From: Meconema thalassinum
Lineage: Eukaryota; Arthropoda; Insecta; Orthoptera; Tettigoniidae
Length of the DNA stretch: 64,000 nucleotides
Reading direction: 5' to 3'
Assembly (NCBI GenBank): GCA_946902985.2
Contig: OX336395.1
Coordinates: forward strand, 292,449,065 to 292,513,064
This document shows positions 54,790 through 64,000 of this stretch, piece after piece. Both the position numbers and the translations under genes were made by a program. Numbering within the stretch: the first letter of the stretch is position 1; every line of letters starts with the position of its first letter. The notes under the pieces were generated by a model that searched no databases, was not told where the DNA came from, and saw only the letters and a program-made list of their open reading frames with translations.

Positions 54790-55897
54790 TCAGTGGTTCC
54801 CAACCTTTTGTGGACCATCTTCTCTTTCTGGAGGTTGACCAACACCTATCGCCCCCTTTTCATTTCCATTGTATGTCTAACTTTAATTTGAAGTAAAGTG
54901 TAAATAATAAAGCAGTTTTATTATTTTGAACAATTTTACTACCGTATATAAAAACAACCGAAGCAGTTTTATCCGGTCACTCTTAAATGAAATTTAAAAA
55001 ATGAAATGTACATTTTTACAGATTTTTTTAAGAACAATGACGTGTAATAATCAACCAAGATCATTGACGTACATTTAAGAAACGGGATTACATGTTTTTA
55101 TTTTCAAATTGGAATCTTGAAAAATTTAAGAAAGTTGACAGTTAAAATTTGAAAAATTACATGAAAGTTTGAAAAATGTGTTATTGTATTGCTTTACCTT
55201 TTCAATGGCTGCCTTTTGCTTGGTGGATTTCAGTTAAACCTTGAATATCCGGCTTTACGTTCTTTAAGTTCAGGTGTAAGTCTCTTTTGAGACTTTTGGT
55301 TTGTGAGGAGCTGAACAAAAAAACTAAAGTCTTTTTCAACGAAATGTTTTGACGGGAACGATATGAGAAATGGTTCAGTCTTTCTCCACAGTTGTGGATA
55401 AGTGTCCATAAGCTTCACCCAGGCTAACTCGTAAACGCTCTGCTTGAAAATGATTTTCGGCTCACATTCATACTTGAGATCTAGAATCTCCGTCTACAAA
55501 GAGTTATCAAGCTTATCCACAGCTTCAAACGAGAATGGATCTAGAATCCAATCCGAAATTTGTAACTTGGTCAAATCTTCAAATCTTGATTCGATGTCAG
55601 TTTTTAACTGGTCAAGGTGGTCAGTAAAAATTAGGATTTTGCCATCTGGGAGTTCAGGAGTCTCGTTATCTGACACTGAACACTTTTTAAGGGTCGGAAA
55701 CAGAATCAGCGCTTTACGGCCAATATTTACCTCGTGAATATCTAACTTGGCAATGACGAACCGAGCGAACGGGAGCCGCTCCTGTCAAATGTTTCCGTGT
55801 ACTTCCCGGTGACTTCTACTACACAGTACTATTTTATTCCCCCCCCCCCTTATGAATACTCATCGCCCCCCACATATTTATTGCCCCCCTGATAACT
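54790..55897 (-). mobile_element. hAT element, truncated
   Basis: CAGTGGTTCCCAACCTTTT at 54790 is a typical hAT terminus at its 3' end. No matching end was found on the other side before the next element at about 55898, so the 5' part is lost. It encodes a hAT C-terminal region on the minus strand. C-runs and CGCCCCC motifs flank the coding part. Confidence 0.72.
55205..55735 (-). pseudogene. hAT transposase C-terminal (dimerisation) region
   Basis: The minus strand reads LPDGKILIFTDHLDQLKTDI, ESRFEDLTKLQISDWILDPF and, after a TAG, YECEPKIIFKQSVYELAW, YPQLWRKTEPFLISFPSKHF and VEKDFSFFVQLLTNQK. This is the RFxDL...WIxDPF...YPxLxxxAxxxLxxFPSxYLVExGFS order of ZBED/FAM200-like hAT proteins. The FPS/VE/FS hAT dimerisation motif is recognisable. 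The catalytic RNase H part upstream is missing. Confidence 0.75.
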
Positions 55898-56681
55898 AAG
55901 GTTCGGATGTTAAGGAAAAGTCATATTTTTCCTGAGCTCATTTTACCCGAAATCTGAAAAATAAGTTTGAATGACGGGTCTCTGACCACGTTTAAAGCAA
56001 TTTGATGTTGCCTATAAACGCATATTTCGGGCATTTTTATTGTTTTGGTCATATTTTATTGATATAAGGTCATATTTGGTTATAATTTCAGCATTTTTGT
56101 TTAAATTGAGGCGTCGTTAACAAGGTACACATTATCTGCGTCGAGTTTCAAACACAGGATTTCCGAATAGTATAGTAGATATATTTTTCTTTCTTTTCCC
56201 GGAACAGGCAGAAGATCTGATTCCAAGAAGACGCTCCTCTACGGACGTCTTTTAGCACATCTTTCTGGACTAGTTGATTGCGACACTATGCGCATGAGGT
56301 CACGGAACATGACGATAGTGAGCTTCCACCTTTCCACAGGATGTCACTCCAGTAGATATATTTAGCTCAGAAGCAACTAGCAAACAAGGAAATTGTTTTT
56401 ATCCATAAAATTGTCCGTATTGAATTTAAATTCCACTAAATAACTTACTCTTATTTCCGTCTTTTCAATACTTGTAATATTATTAGCACTGTTTAGTACT
56501 GGTATATGTTTCGAACAATAATACAGATATACACATTGTAAACACTTAAGGGCATAAAATACATTGCAAATAGCCTACACATAGTTCATTAAAAAGTCAC
56601 TTGTAAAATCAAAATATCACACACTGGGAAATTGTTTTGGCACTTAAGACGTTTACTGTATGTTAGTGATATTCTACCTAT

Positions 56682-57522
56682 GGACACGGTTACTGCAGAT
56701 CTACAACAACCGTTACCTTGGACCATTCTGTACGCTGATGACGTTATGTTGGCCGCTCAAAACAAGCTGGATCTCCAACATCAAGTCCAGGAATGGAGTG
56801 ATCGTTTAAGTCAATATGGCCTGCGGCTTAACAAAGCTAAAACAGAATATATGACAACGGATGCTGGAGAAATCGGAACAATCCAAGTCGACGGCGATGA
56901 TCTGCCTCGAACGACAAAATTTAAGTATCTTGGCTCTACGATAACTGTTGAAGGTCGTCTCACCGAGGAGGTCAACATAAGAATTAATGCTGCGTGGATG
57001 AAGTGGCGAACAACGACGGGTGTCATGTGCGATCGCCAGATGAAAGACCACCTAAAATCGAAGATTTACCGCACTGTCATTCGTCCCGTAGCGCTTTATA
57101 GTACCGAATGTTGGCCGACCACGAAGGAAGCAGAACGTCGGCTAAGTGTCATGGAGACCAAGATGCTTAGATGGACAGCAGGCATTACTAGGTTGGATCA
57201 CATCCCCAATCAAAGAATAAAGGAACGATTTGGTATCGCAGCAATCAGTAACAAAATGCGTGAGGGTCGTCTGCGATGGTTTGGGCATGTGCTACGGTCA
57301 GGAGCGGACACCATTGCAAAACAGGGCTACACACTGGAGGTCGCCGGGAAAAGACCAAAGGGGCGACCGAGACAACGTTGGGCCGATACACTGCACAGGG
57401 ATTAGAAAGGCGTCAACCTTCATCCGGACATGGCCCATGACCGAGTAAAGTGGAGACAGCGGACTCAAATAGCGGACCCTGCCACGAGGTGGGACAAACG
57501 CTACAGCAAAAGAAGAAGAAGA
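56682..57522 (+). mobile_element. 5'-truncated RTE with 17-bp target duplication
   Basis: AGTGATATTCTACCTAT flanks it at 56665-56681 and 57523-57539. The 3' end is an AGA/AAG repeat (about 57508-57522). This is the classical outcome of target-primed reverse transcription with 5' truncation. It is the clearest complete insertion boundary in the window. Confidence 0.93.
56686..57405 (+). pseudogene. RTE-class reverse transcriptase, C-terminal half
   Basis: The frame covers the YADD catalytic box (TILYADDVMLAAQN), the thumb (YGLRLNKAKTEYM), FKYLGSTITVEGRLTEEVNI, VALYSTECWPTTKEAERRLS, the METKMLRWTAGI block and LRWFGHVLRS, closing near RPKGRPRQRWADTL. A TAG at 57403-57405 interrupts it; beyond it the same frame continues KGVNLHPDMAHDRVKWRQRT to about 57520, so this is a nonsense change near the end. 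Sequence before codon 19 of the open frame belongs to the target. It lacks endonuclease and fingers, so it cannot move. Confidence 0.87.
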
Positions 57523-57663
57523 AGTGATATTCTACCTATTCCAAAAATTCATGTCATATGTCATAGTTTTTAGGTCATATTTAGCTAGTTTTTAGGTCAT
57601 AATTGCTTGCATATTTTGTACTTCTTTAGGTCTTAAACTTCCGAACCCTAGACTACTGATAAC

Positions 57664-58137
57664 ACAAATCGCCTTTTCTCAGAATTCCTGCTGGCAGGAT
57701 CTTCTTGTGAAATAAGACAGAAAAAGTACGAGTACCGGTATATTTGTCTTGAACGGTCGTGAGAGCTTCCTGTATAGGTTCATGGATATGAGGATATCAA
57801 TATTTGTTACACAATATGAAATATAAATAGTTCAATGAGAGACGGCGCCCCTGCTTTGAGGACATCAGGTCTAAGGCATGGGAGGTCAGAACTATCTCTG
57901 CAAGGCTTCACAGATGACAAGGGAGTGTGCTCTTCTTCGTGAGTCACCTTGAGCGCTGAAGGCTGCCCGGAGAAAGTTCATCCGAGCTGAACGGTATTCC
58001 GAGTGTCTTTGGTCGACCACGAGGAAGTGTGGCAGTTGCGGGCGTCCTTGTAACTACCTTCCTGTCACGGCTACTGGAACTGGTACAGGGTGACAGCTCC
58101 TACCGCCATAGCTGTGCGTCCCTAACCACGTGCTCCA
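57664..58137. other. unassigned sequence
   Basis: No repeat partner or domain recognised. Confidence 0.45.
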
Positions 58138-58502
58138 ATATTAATAATAATATCGTATGGCCTCGGATGCCGGGTGCAAGCTTTGTTGATTAACGTCCAG
58201 AAGGCAACTTGCATGTTGAATTTTATCGCTCCTTGAAGCGCTATGAAAGTCTCCTTGACACTATAGCGCTTTCTAGCAGAAAAACGAGGAACTTTGTGTT
58301 GGTGGAAAATCCCAAGATTAATTTTGCCATTATTAACACGGCCTACTGAATTCAAATGGGTTCTTTAACATTCCAACAACTTATGACATGCGTATCGTGA
58401 TTTTTGCCACGTTTCAAAAATCACTTACCTCTGCCAGGAGCGAACCTGCAAGCTTGGGGTTGGTAGTCCGGCACGATAACCACTCACCCACCGTGGCAAG
58501 CT
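58138..58502 (-). mobile_element. S3 SINE
   Basis: A short AAT tail is at the left. TCGTATGGCCTCGGATGCCG, TAGCGCTTTCTAGCAGAAAA and the head GAGCGAACCTGCAAGC to CCACCGTGGCAAG follow. No S4 partner adjoins this copy. Confidence 0.85.
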
Positions 58503-58691
58503 ATTGAAGTGATGGAAGCCATTTATCAGTGTTTCAATCACCGACTGGACTATTAATTATATGATCATGGAGATGAATGTGCAACGAATACTTGTCTGAC
58601 ATAACTTAAGAATGGCGAGGTGCATGAATCTAAACTTAACTGTGTATTCTGCGGAATGAAAAGTTCACAGGCGAAATGAAGAAAAGCCGAG

Positions 58692-59072
58692 TTGCACTTC
58701 CAGGGAAACTCCAAACACAACCACTCTTCTCTGAAGTCTTAACTCAACACGACTCGAAAGTTTGCTTCTGGCTGTATCCGGGGTAATAGGCTCGCCCGCT
58801 AGCTGAGCTGTAACTGGGGTGATAGAATCGCCCCTAGCTAGCTCGTAAACTGTCGTCTCAGTAATTGAATGGAGATTGTTGGAAGAAATGAAGACGTAAA
58901 AACACTCATTGTGGGCGATGTATTGAAGATAGAAATATGCTGTTGGGGACATTTTTGTAGAACTTTTCATGCTGAACAATTCTTACGCTAGTATTTAACG
59001 GTTTGCCCAGCGTAAGCTGATAAAGCGCACGGACGTCGGGTTGTGTTCGTTTTGTTTTACTTTTTCATTGAA
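58692..59072 (+). repeat. dispersed repeat, copy 2
   Basis: Partner of 34929-35265 with the same orientation. The extra segment contains two related parts (GGGGTAATAGGCTCGCCC and GGGGTGATAGAATCGCCC), i.e. an internal duplication. Confidence 0.8.
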
Positions 59073-59082
59073 ATCGTTAATA

Positions 59083-59318
59083 ATAATAATAATAATAATG
59101 TTATTGGTTTTACGTCCCTTTTAACTACACTGGCTTTTAGAGACGCCGGGGTGCCGGAATTTTGCCCCGAAGGGGATCTTTAACGTGTCAGTAAATCTAC
59201 TGACACGGCTCCCTCGCATTTGCGCACCCTCAAATGCCAGCTGACTGCGCCAGGTTTCGAACCTGCAACCTTGGGCTCAGCAAGCGAGAACGTTACCCCT
59301 GAGCCACGCAGCCGGACC
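59083..59318 (-). mobile_element. S4 SINE, near full length
   Basis: AAT tail at the left, GAGACGCCGGGGTGCCGGAA, CGAAGGGGATCTTTAACG, and the head GGTTTCGAACCTGCAACC with CCTGAGCCACGCAGCCGG at the right. Confidence 0.87.
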
Positions 59319-59324
59319 AGGCCA

Positions 59325-59790
59325 CCCGGAGAACGTTTGAAAGGCTGGAGGTCAAGGAAAGAAAGATATTACGCAAAATCTTAGGCCCCAAATTTCATAA
59401 CAACAAAATAATCCATGTCAGGAACGAAACTCTTCACCAAAAGACTGAAAAACTCTGGGAGAATTGATTTTTATGGGCACATCCTCCGAATGAATGAATG
59501 AATGAATGAATTCAAAAAGATCTTCGACTATTTTCGTAATATAAAAAAAAACTCATAGAACTCCAAATTACAGACACCATGCTCGTGGACAAAACAGCCA
59601 AAACCATCACCAAGGATAAGAAACAACTGTTCCAAGTTAAAATCAAACAGAAGCGTACGATCCACATCTCTGCCGAAGAAAGGGAAGCACGATCTCAAAG
59701 GATGAGGCAATACTGGGCCACAAGGAAAGCTCAAAACAATACAAAATGATTGATTTCATGTACCCCAAAGTTGGGTGAAACAAATAAAGA
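59325..59790 (+). pseudogene. LINE-B C-terminal fragment with 3' end
   Basis: The frames read FERLEVKERKILRKILGPKF, then (after loss of the MRxRRI block) ITDTMLVDKTAKTITKD and the basic end AEEREARSQRMRQYWATRKA with a stop at 59747. The 3' UTR CCCCAAAGTTGGGTGAAAC and AATAAAGAAATCATT matches that of the 42.3-kb copy. A GAAT repeat (59487-59510) marks a local expansion. Confidence 0.68.
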
Positions 59791-60285
59791 AATCATTCAC
59801 AATAAGGCAAAATTTAGAATATTAATAAACGGACACAAATTTGCCGAAAAACCTTGGCGGTAAAATACAGGATGAAGAGAGGAACGCACAGTGAGATATT
59901 GGGACCTCTAAAGAACTGCTGCTGTGGGGTGTGACGAGTGCGATAGGAACACGGGGAGGGGGAGGGGCTATGTTCAATGGAAGTGATTCTTGTCGGCTTA
60001 TGGTGGGGCGCTGTGAAGGGGTCTAAAGATCAGAGCAGGGCAGGCGTGACCCATCATCACGTGTGAGGCTCCGTTCTGCGACCTTATTTCGCGATCTGTG
60101 AGCGCTATCGCGTTACTAGGAACAGACTGGCTTTGTCAACAATTTACTAGCTCTTCTAGGAGAGGCGACTATAGGTCAAGCCCTGCGCGGATATAGTTTG
60201 CATGGCTGTGCGGACAGTGGATAAGCTGCGATAATGTTTGGAGTAAATTTGCGCATAGTTTTTAGAATAAAATGTTGAACTGGAT
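59791..60285. other. unassigned sequence
   Basis: Nothing recognised. Confidence 0.45.
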
Positions 60286-61296
60286 TTTTAGAATACTTTT
60301 CACATTTTGCAAAAATGAGGAAAAAGCTGACTAATGACATCAATCCGGGCAAACGTGTGTCTGTCTGTCTGGCCTTCTGTCTGCCTGGCTGTGTGTGTGT
60401 GTCCTCCCCTATCAACTCATAAACGGCTGCAGCAATCGAAACAAAATTCCGTATTTGAAAATGTCAGTGCTACCAACCGCTGAAAAATCGCAATTGAAAT
60501 TTGAGCTCAATGTTGGATATCTTATAGGGTATGTATGGGAGCTATTTCAAAATTGGCACACGTATAGATAATAATATTTCAGTTTAATTTCCAGGAGGCC
60601 ATACATGGCAGTGTTGCCAAAATTATTATAATTCTGCTGATAGGTCCAATTTTTATATGCATATAACTTCTACACTATCAATTGGAATTCAATCAAATTT
60701 CGTATGTGCTATGTGTACATAAACAGATATGGCTGAGCGTATTCTTAAGAGCCACCAGGGCTGCCAACTGTTAATAAATGCTCTCAATTTACTTTATCCA
60801 AATACCAATATATCAGAAAGTATGCAAGCCAATAGCTCTAAACTTTGCACACGGATAGTACCTGGCATTCTAGATTAATTTGGGGTAACTAATATACGTC
60901 AGTGCTGTCAACATGATTCTAAGCCTGCTGATAGGTCCAATTTTAAAATGGATTAATGTAACCAATGGATTTCATTCAAAATTGGCACAACAATAGATTT
61001 TACGCGCGCTGTTAGATCCAATGTTTAACTGCATGTAACGTCCATGCAATCAATTGGACTTCAACCAAATTTTGTATTGGAACTAAGAATATATTGTCAC
61101 CAGGGCTGCCAACTGTAGTGCTCTATTAGGCTACCTTATGCCAGGTATACAGTATTTCGAACTAATTAGAACTAATTAGATATTGCCAACTTATTTTCAT
61201 CATTATTCTAGATAGATCCATATAGATTAATCATTGGCATGAATCTTAAATTTTAAGAAAAGTAGGCTCTTTAGTTCGTCACGGAACTTCTTGTTT
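60286..61296 (+). mobile_element. T-family element
   Basis: The left end is mutated (AGAATACTTTTCACATTTTG). The right end GAAAAGTAGGCTCTTTAGTT and CGTCACGGAACTTCTTG is intact. GTCTGTCTG/GTGTGT runs at 60357-60402. Modules are as at 35.7-37.1 kb, the closest relative in the window. Confidence 0.83.
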
Positions 61297-61477
61297 TTAA
61301 ATAATTTTAGTTTTTGCTCAGATCTGAGTCTTTAGCGTTTCTTGTTATTTCCTTATTTGCTTTCGCTTGGATTGTGTGAGGATAATAGAGAAGTGAGAGA
61401 GGCTAATACCCTCAATTATCGTTGACTTATCCCCCCAAAAATATCCTTTATAGGCTACCTGCGCTTGCTTGCTTCTA

Positions 61478-61985
61478 CAAAAAAGGAATCTGTTGACATC
61501 GAATATAGATTTAGGTATTGGAAGTCATTTTTGAAAGCATTTGTCTGGAGCGTGGCGCTCTATGGAAGTGAAACTTGGACTGTTGGTGCAGCAGAAAGGA
61601 GGAGAATTGAAGTATTTGAAATGTGGTGTTACAGGAGAATGATGAAGATCAGATGGGTAGATAGGGTTACAAACGGAGAGGTATTAAAACGAGTGGGCGA
61701 GGAGAGATGTTTCTGGCGACTGCTAATGAAGAGGAGAGATAGGTTGGTAGGACACATACTAAGACACCCAGGAATTGCAAGCTTAGTTATGGAAGGAAGG
61801 GTTGAGGACAAGAACTGTAGGGGTAGACCAAGGTTAGAATCTGTTAAACAGATTGCCTCATATGTAGGGTGTGGTAGCTATGTAGAAATGAAACGATTAG
61901 CTCAGGACAGGGAGGCATGGAGGGCTGCATCAAACCAGTCAAAAGACTGTAGACTCAAACACACAAGTAAGTGTTATAATTAGCC
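61478..61985 (+). pseudogene. RTE-class C-terminal fragment
   Basis: A single open frame (to 61983) reads FLKAFVWSVALYGSETWTVG, EMWCYRRMMKIRWVDRVTNG, CFWRLLMKRRDRLVGHILRH, CRGRPRLESVKQIASYVGCG and AWRAASNQSKD. This is the C-terminal domain behind the RT, and the best preserved copy of this subfamily here. Its first ~15 codons belong to the flank. 5'-truncated, so non-functional. Confidence 0.85.
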
Positions 61986-62039
61986 ATCTGCTCTCTAACA
62001 TGCCGTTACTCAGAGGGACAGAACTCATTGAACATTGTC

Positions 62040-62215
62040 TTATTACGATTCACATACAGCCTAGGGGAACGAACTTCTCCTCCAATGTCTAAATATGTTG
62101 CTTTAAAACTTAACGCTTTAACTAAAAATTTAAAAACAGTATTTGGTTAACAAACGTGCGGATGCGGATAAAAGTCGTTGCAGATAATGTTTTTATCCGC
62201 CGAGGGTTCTAACTA
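62040..62215 (+). mobile_element. pogo/Tigger internal fragment
   Basis: It matches 15142-15297: ACATACAGCCTAGGGGAACG, CTTCTCCTC, AACAAACGTGCGGATGCGGA and TTTATCCGCCGAGGGTTCT. It shows the undisturbed sequence where the M element sits in the other copy. Confidence 0.68.
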
Positions 62216-62229
62216 TAGGGTATTATTAT

Positions 62230-63275
62230 TTAGGTGATTTTGACACCTACTGTGTACGGCACGTGTCACTTGCATCAGCCCACAACTCTATCCTAAAGGC
62301 CTCCTTCACCTTTATGTCATCCTTTAGCTTTCCCACATCATACCGGTTCCTTTTCTGGTCCATCCTCCTTTTCTGTGCCTGAATCTTCATTCTAAAGGTA
62401 GCCACTGCCGATGTCCGCACCTCTCTTATTTCTCACATCCAACAAAGAACGTCTCCATCTCCTTGCAATCGCTACATGATCTATCTGGTTTTCTGTCTTA
62501 TGATCTGGTGATACCCAGGTCACTTTATGGCAATCTTTATGCGGAAATACAGTACCACCAATAATCAAATCATGGTTGGCACAGAAGTCCACAAAGAGTT
62601 GTCCATTTTCATTTCGATCTCCTAAACCGCCTTCCCATAATATGCTCAAGTCCTTCAAGTCTCCTCCAACTATAATGCTATCCTTCCTCTTCTGTTTCTT
62701 AATTGTACAATTTAGATGTCCATAAAACGCCTGCTTATCCTCTTCCTGCGCTGCCTCTGTGGGTGCATAGCAAACAATCATCACAATGATCCTAATATTG
62801 GACTTAAAACGTGCCACAATTATCCTTCCCGACACTGGGTACCAGTCTATAAGGCTCATTTTGGCCTCCTTATCCATCATTATACCTACACCTTCACAAC
62901 TTGCTCCATCACCTTCGGGCCTTCCAGAGTATATAAATGTAACTCCATCATGGGTGACCAGCTCCCCAAAATCTCTCCATCTTACTTCACTCAAACCCAG
63001 GATGTTCAGACCGTAATTCTTCATGCATGCCACTGCTTGCCGTAGTCTTCCGCTTTCCCGCAGAGTTCTCACATTCCATAATCCAATTTTCGTCAACCTT
63101 TTGAAGCCAAAAGTCGTCGTCTTAGGATCAGTCCGGTTTCTCTTCATTGATGTTTCTTCAATAAGTTGTTTTAAGGTGTGCCAGTTATTAGACCACAGCA
63201 CCCGATCTTGGTGGAGGGGCTGCCACCTGCGCCTCCAAGCTTGCGGTTTTCTGTTGGGGTTTTTTCTCCCTTAGC
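62230..63275 (-). pseudogene. RTE-type APE endonuclease domain
   Basis: A 269-codon frame (62392-63201, no ATG required) contains the apurinic-endonuclease-like domain that nicks the target. It has IGLWNVRTL, LGLSEVRWRDFGE with the metal-binding glutamate, YSGRPEGDGA, EGVGIMMDKE, VMIVCYAPTEAA, and VTWVSPDHKTENQIDHVAIA with the SPD and DH catalytic pairs. The usual GDFNA motif is GDLKDLS, so its asparagine is changed. Past a frameshift the strand continues with MKIQAQKRRMDQKRNRYDVG, the linker to the RT. RT is missing beyond 62230. An upstream TAA at about 63275 closes the frame. Confidence 0.88.
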
Positions 63276-63700
63276 CTTTGAAGATCCCTCTTCACCACAA
63301 GGCAGTGGTTTTCCTCCTTGTTTAACCCAAGAGGGAGAGTTGCCTTCTCCGCCAACTTCGCCGTATCGAAGGTCTCCTTCTCCGCCTCCGTTGCCGTTAA
63401 GGACTTCACCACCAGAGCCCCGTTAGCCATTACTTTTCAGGGTTCCTGTAAGGCCTTCACAGTTATCGTAGCGGTCCTGGAGGCACAAGGTCCCCACTGT
63501 ACTTCACCCTTACAGGCTATCCCCTACTTCATAATGTTGCCCGTCCCCCACGACGTGGACGAGGGGTTGGACTTCTAGGGGACATCTCCTCATATCCTGA
63601 CGTACTATTCTACCCCCTTCGAAAAGGACTGACTGAGGGATGTTTTTCTCCTTTAGAGTACTTCCAGAAGTACTAATCTTCTCGCAAGTCATAAAAGCTC
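63276..63700 (-). other. probable upstream part of the same LINE
   Basis: Two minus-strand open frames (63188-63430 and 63510-63692) lead towards the endonuclease frame. They show no domain that I recognise. They may be 5' UTR or an eroded first ORF. Confidence 0.35.
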
Positions 63701-63902
63701 TGTAAGTACTTAAGGAACGGTGGGTTGGAAATCACGGTTTGAAATGATAGGTAGTGATGAGGACAGTTTTTGAGCTAACTGAGTCTACTACTAATAAAAC
63801 GCATGCACGCTTTGATCTTTTGAATGTTGGGGTTCAATGCCTTTTTTTTTTTGCCTGTACTATTACTTCGTACTTACGTCTCGCGAGCACAAATTCCTGT
63901 GC

Positions 63903-64000
63903 ATTTTGCCCCCAGGGACTCACATCTAGTGGGACGTGGGTTGGCGACCACGGGACCCCAGCTGAGTCCGGCATTGCTTCCACTTACTTGTGCCTGGCTC
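63903..64000 (+). mobile_element. L-family repeat, truncated by window edge
   Basis: CCCAGGGACTCACATCTAGT, GGGTTGGCGACCACGGGACC and CAGCTGAGTCCGGCATTGCT match the other L 5' parts. 63701-63902 before it holds a T-run and nothing recognised. Confidence 0.8.

Larger units (their letters stand above)
55898..57652. mobile_element. hAT-like TIR element with RTE insertion
   Basis: TAAGGTTCGGATGTTAAGG at 55898 and the inverse CTTAAACTTCCGAACCCTA near 57650 are imperfect TIRs. CTGATAAC occurs immediately left of the first and again near 57656-57663, a possible 8-bp duplication. The body is rich in TTTTAGGTCATATTT repeats and has no transposase. Confidence 0.55.

Noticed and set aside
1..64000. Host protein-coding gene with introns
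   Set aside because: Every frame with recognisable similarity is a transposon part. Short exons of a host gene could still escape reading by eye, so absence is not proven.

Overview
The window reads as intergenic DNA from a large, repeat-rich animal genome. It is most likely an arthropod, and an insect with a big genome such as a polyneopteran would fit, but species and lineage are inference. Support comes from many decayed mariner, pogo, hAT and Harbinger-like DNA transposons, APE-type and RTE-type non-LTR retrotransposons, a probable Penelope-like fragment, and several tRNA-derived SINE families with pol III box B motifs and target-site duplications. I see no host protein gene, no rRNA, no canonical tRNA gene and no CRISPR. 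Every open frame with recognisable similarity belongs to a transposon, and nearly all are truncated or carry stops or frameshifts.

Family labels used here are local. T = an element with a 12-bp inverted motif AGCCTACTTTTC and repeated internal modules. G = a repeat starting CTAGCGGACCC and ending at TATACTACTGAAATAATA. L = a 3'-end-like repeat that ends at GGGGCCGATAACCTAGATG and a TCATCATC tail, with an internal 29-bp tandem repeat. M = a MITE starting CATTATGCAACGAGCC and ending GTCGAACATA. S1 to S5 = tRNA-derived SINEs. LINE-B = a non-LTR family seen only as C-terminal fragments.

Layout. 0-2.2 kb: T, G and L repeats. 2.2-6.4 kb: a 4.2-kb nested palindrome, consisting of a TA-flanked TIR element, a mariner inside its left terminus, a Harbinger-like element in each arm, and a partial tandem duplication with an inverted interior. 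6.4-11.7 kb: G, hAT, L and LINE-B pieces. 11.7-16.1 kb: a mariner directly abutting a pogo/Tigger shell; the shell holds a long M element, which itself holds a 1.8-kb TIR element with THAP and SAP domain relics, plus an RTE. 16.5-22 kb: T, LINE-B, a foldback element with tRNA-like arms, S1 and RTE. 22-27 kb: short repeats and AT-rich DNA without recognisable genes. 27.7-31.8 kb: paired M elements and a nested S1/S2/S3 cluster. 32-43 kb: diverged TIR elements, T, M, S1 and RTE. 43-47 kb: LINE and SINE mosaics. 47.8-51.3 kb: L elements. 51.3-54.7 kb: S3/S4 composites in inverted orientation on either side of a 28-bp minisatellite and a Penelope-like fragment. 54.8-57.7 kb: two hAT-type elements, one holding an RTE with a 17-bp target duplication. 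58-64 kb: SINEs, LINE-B, T, RTE pieces and an L copy cut by the window end.

The genes do not work together as a pathway. What the window records is successive insertion, and the nesting order can often be read from target-site duplications. The most unusual structures are the 2.2-6.4 kb palindrome, the THAP/SAP element at 13.2-15.0 kb, the foldback element with pol III-like boxes in both arms at 17.8-18.7 kb, and the composite-SINE/minisatellite block at 51.3-54.7 kb.
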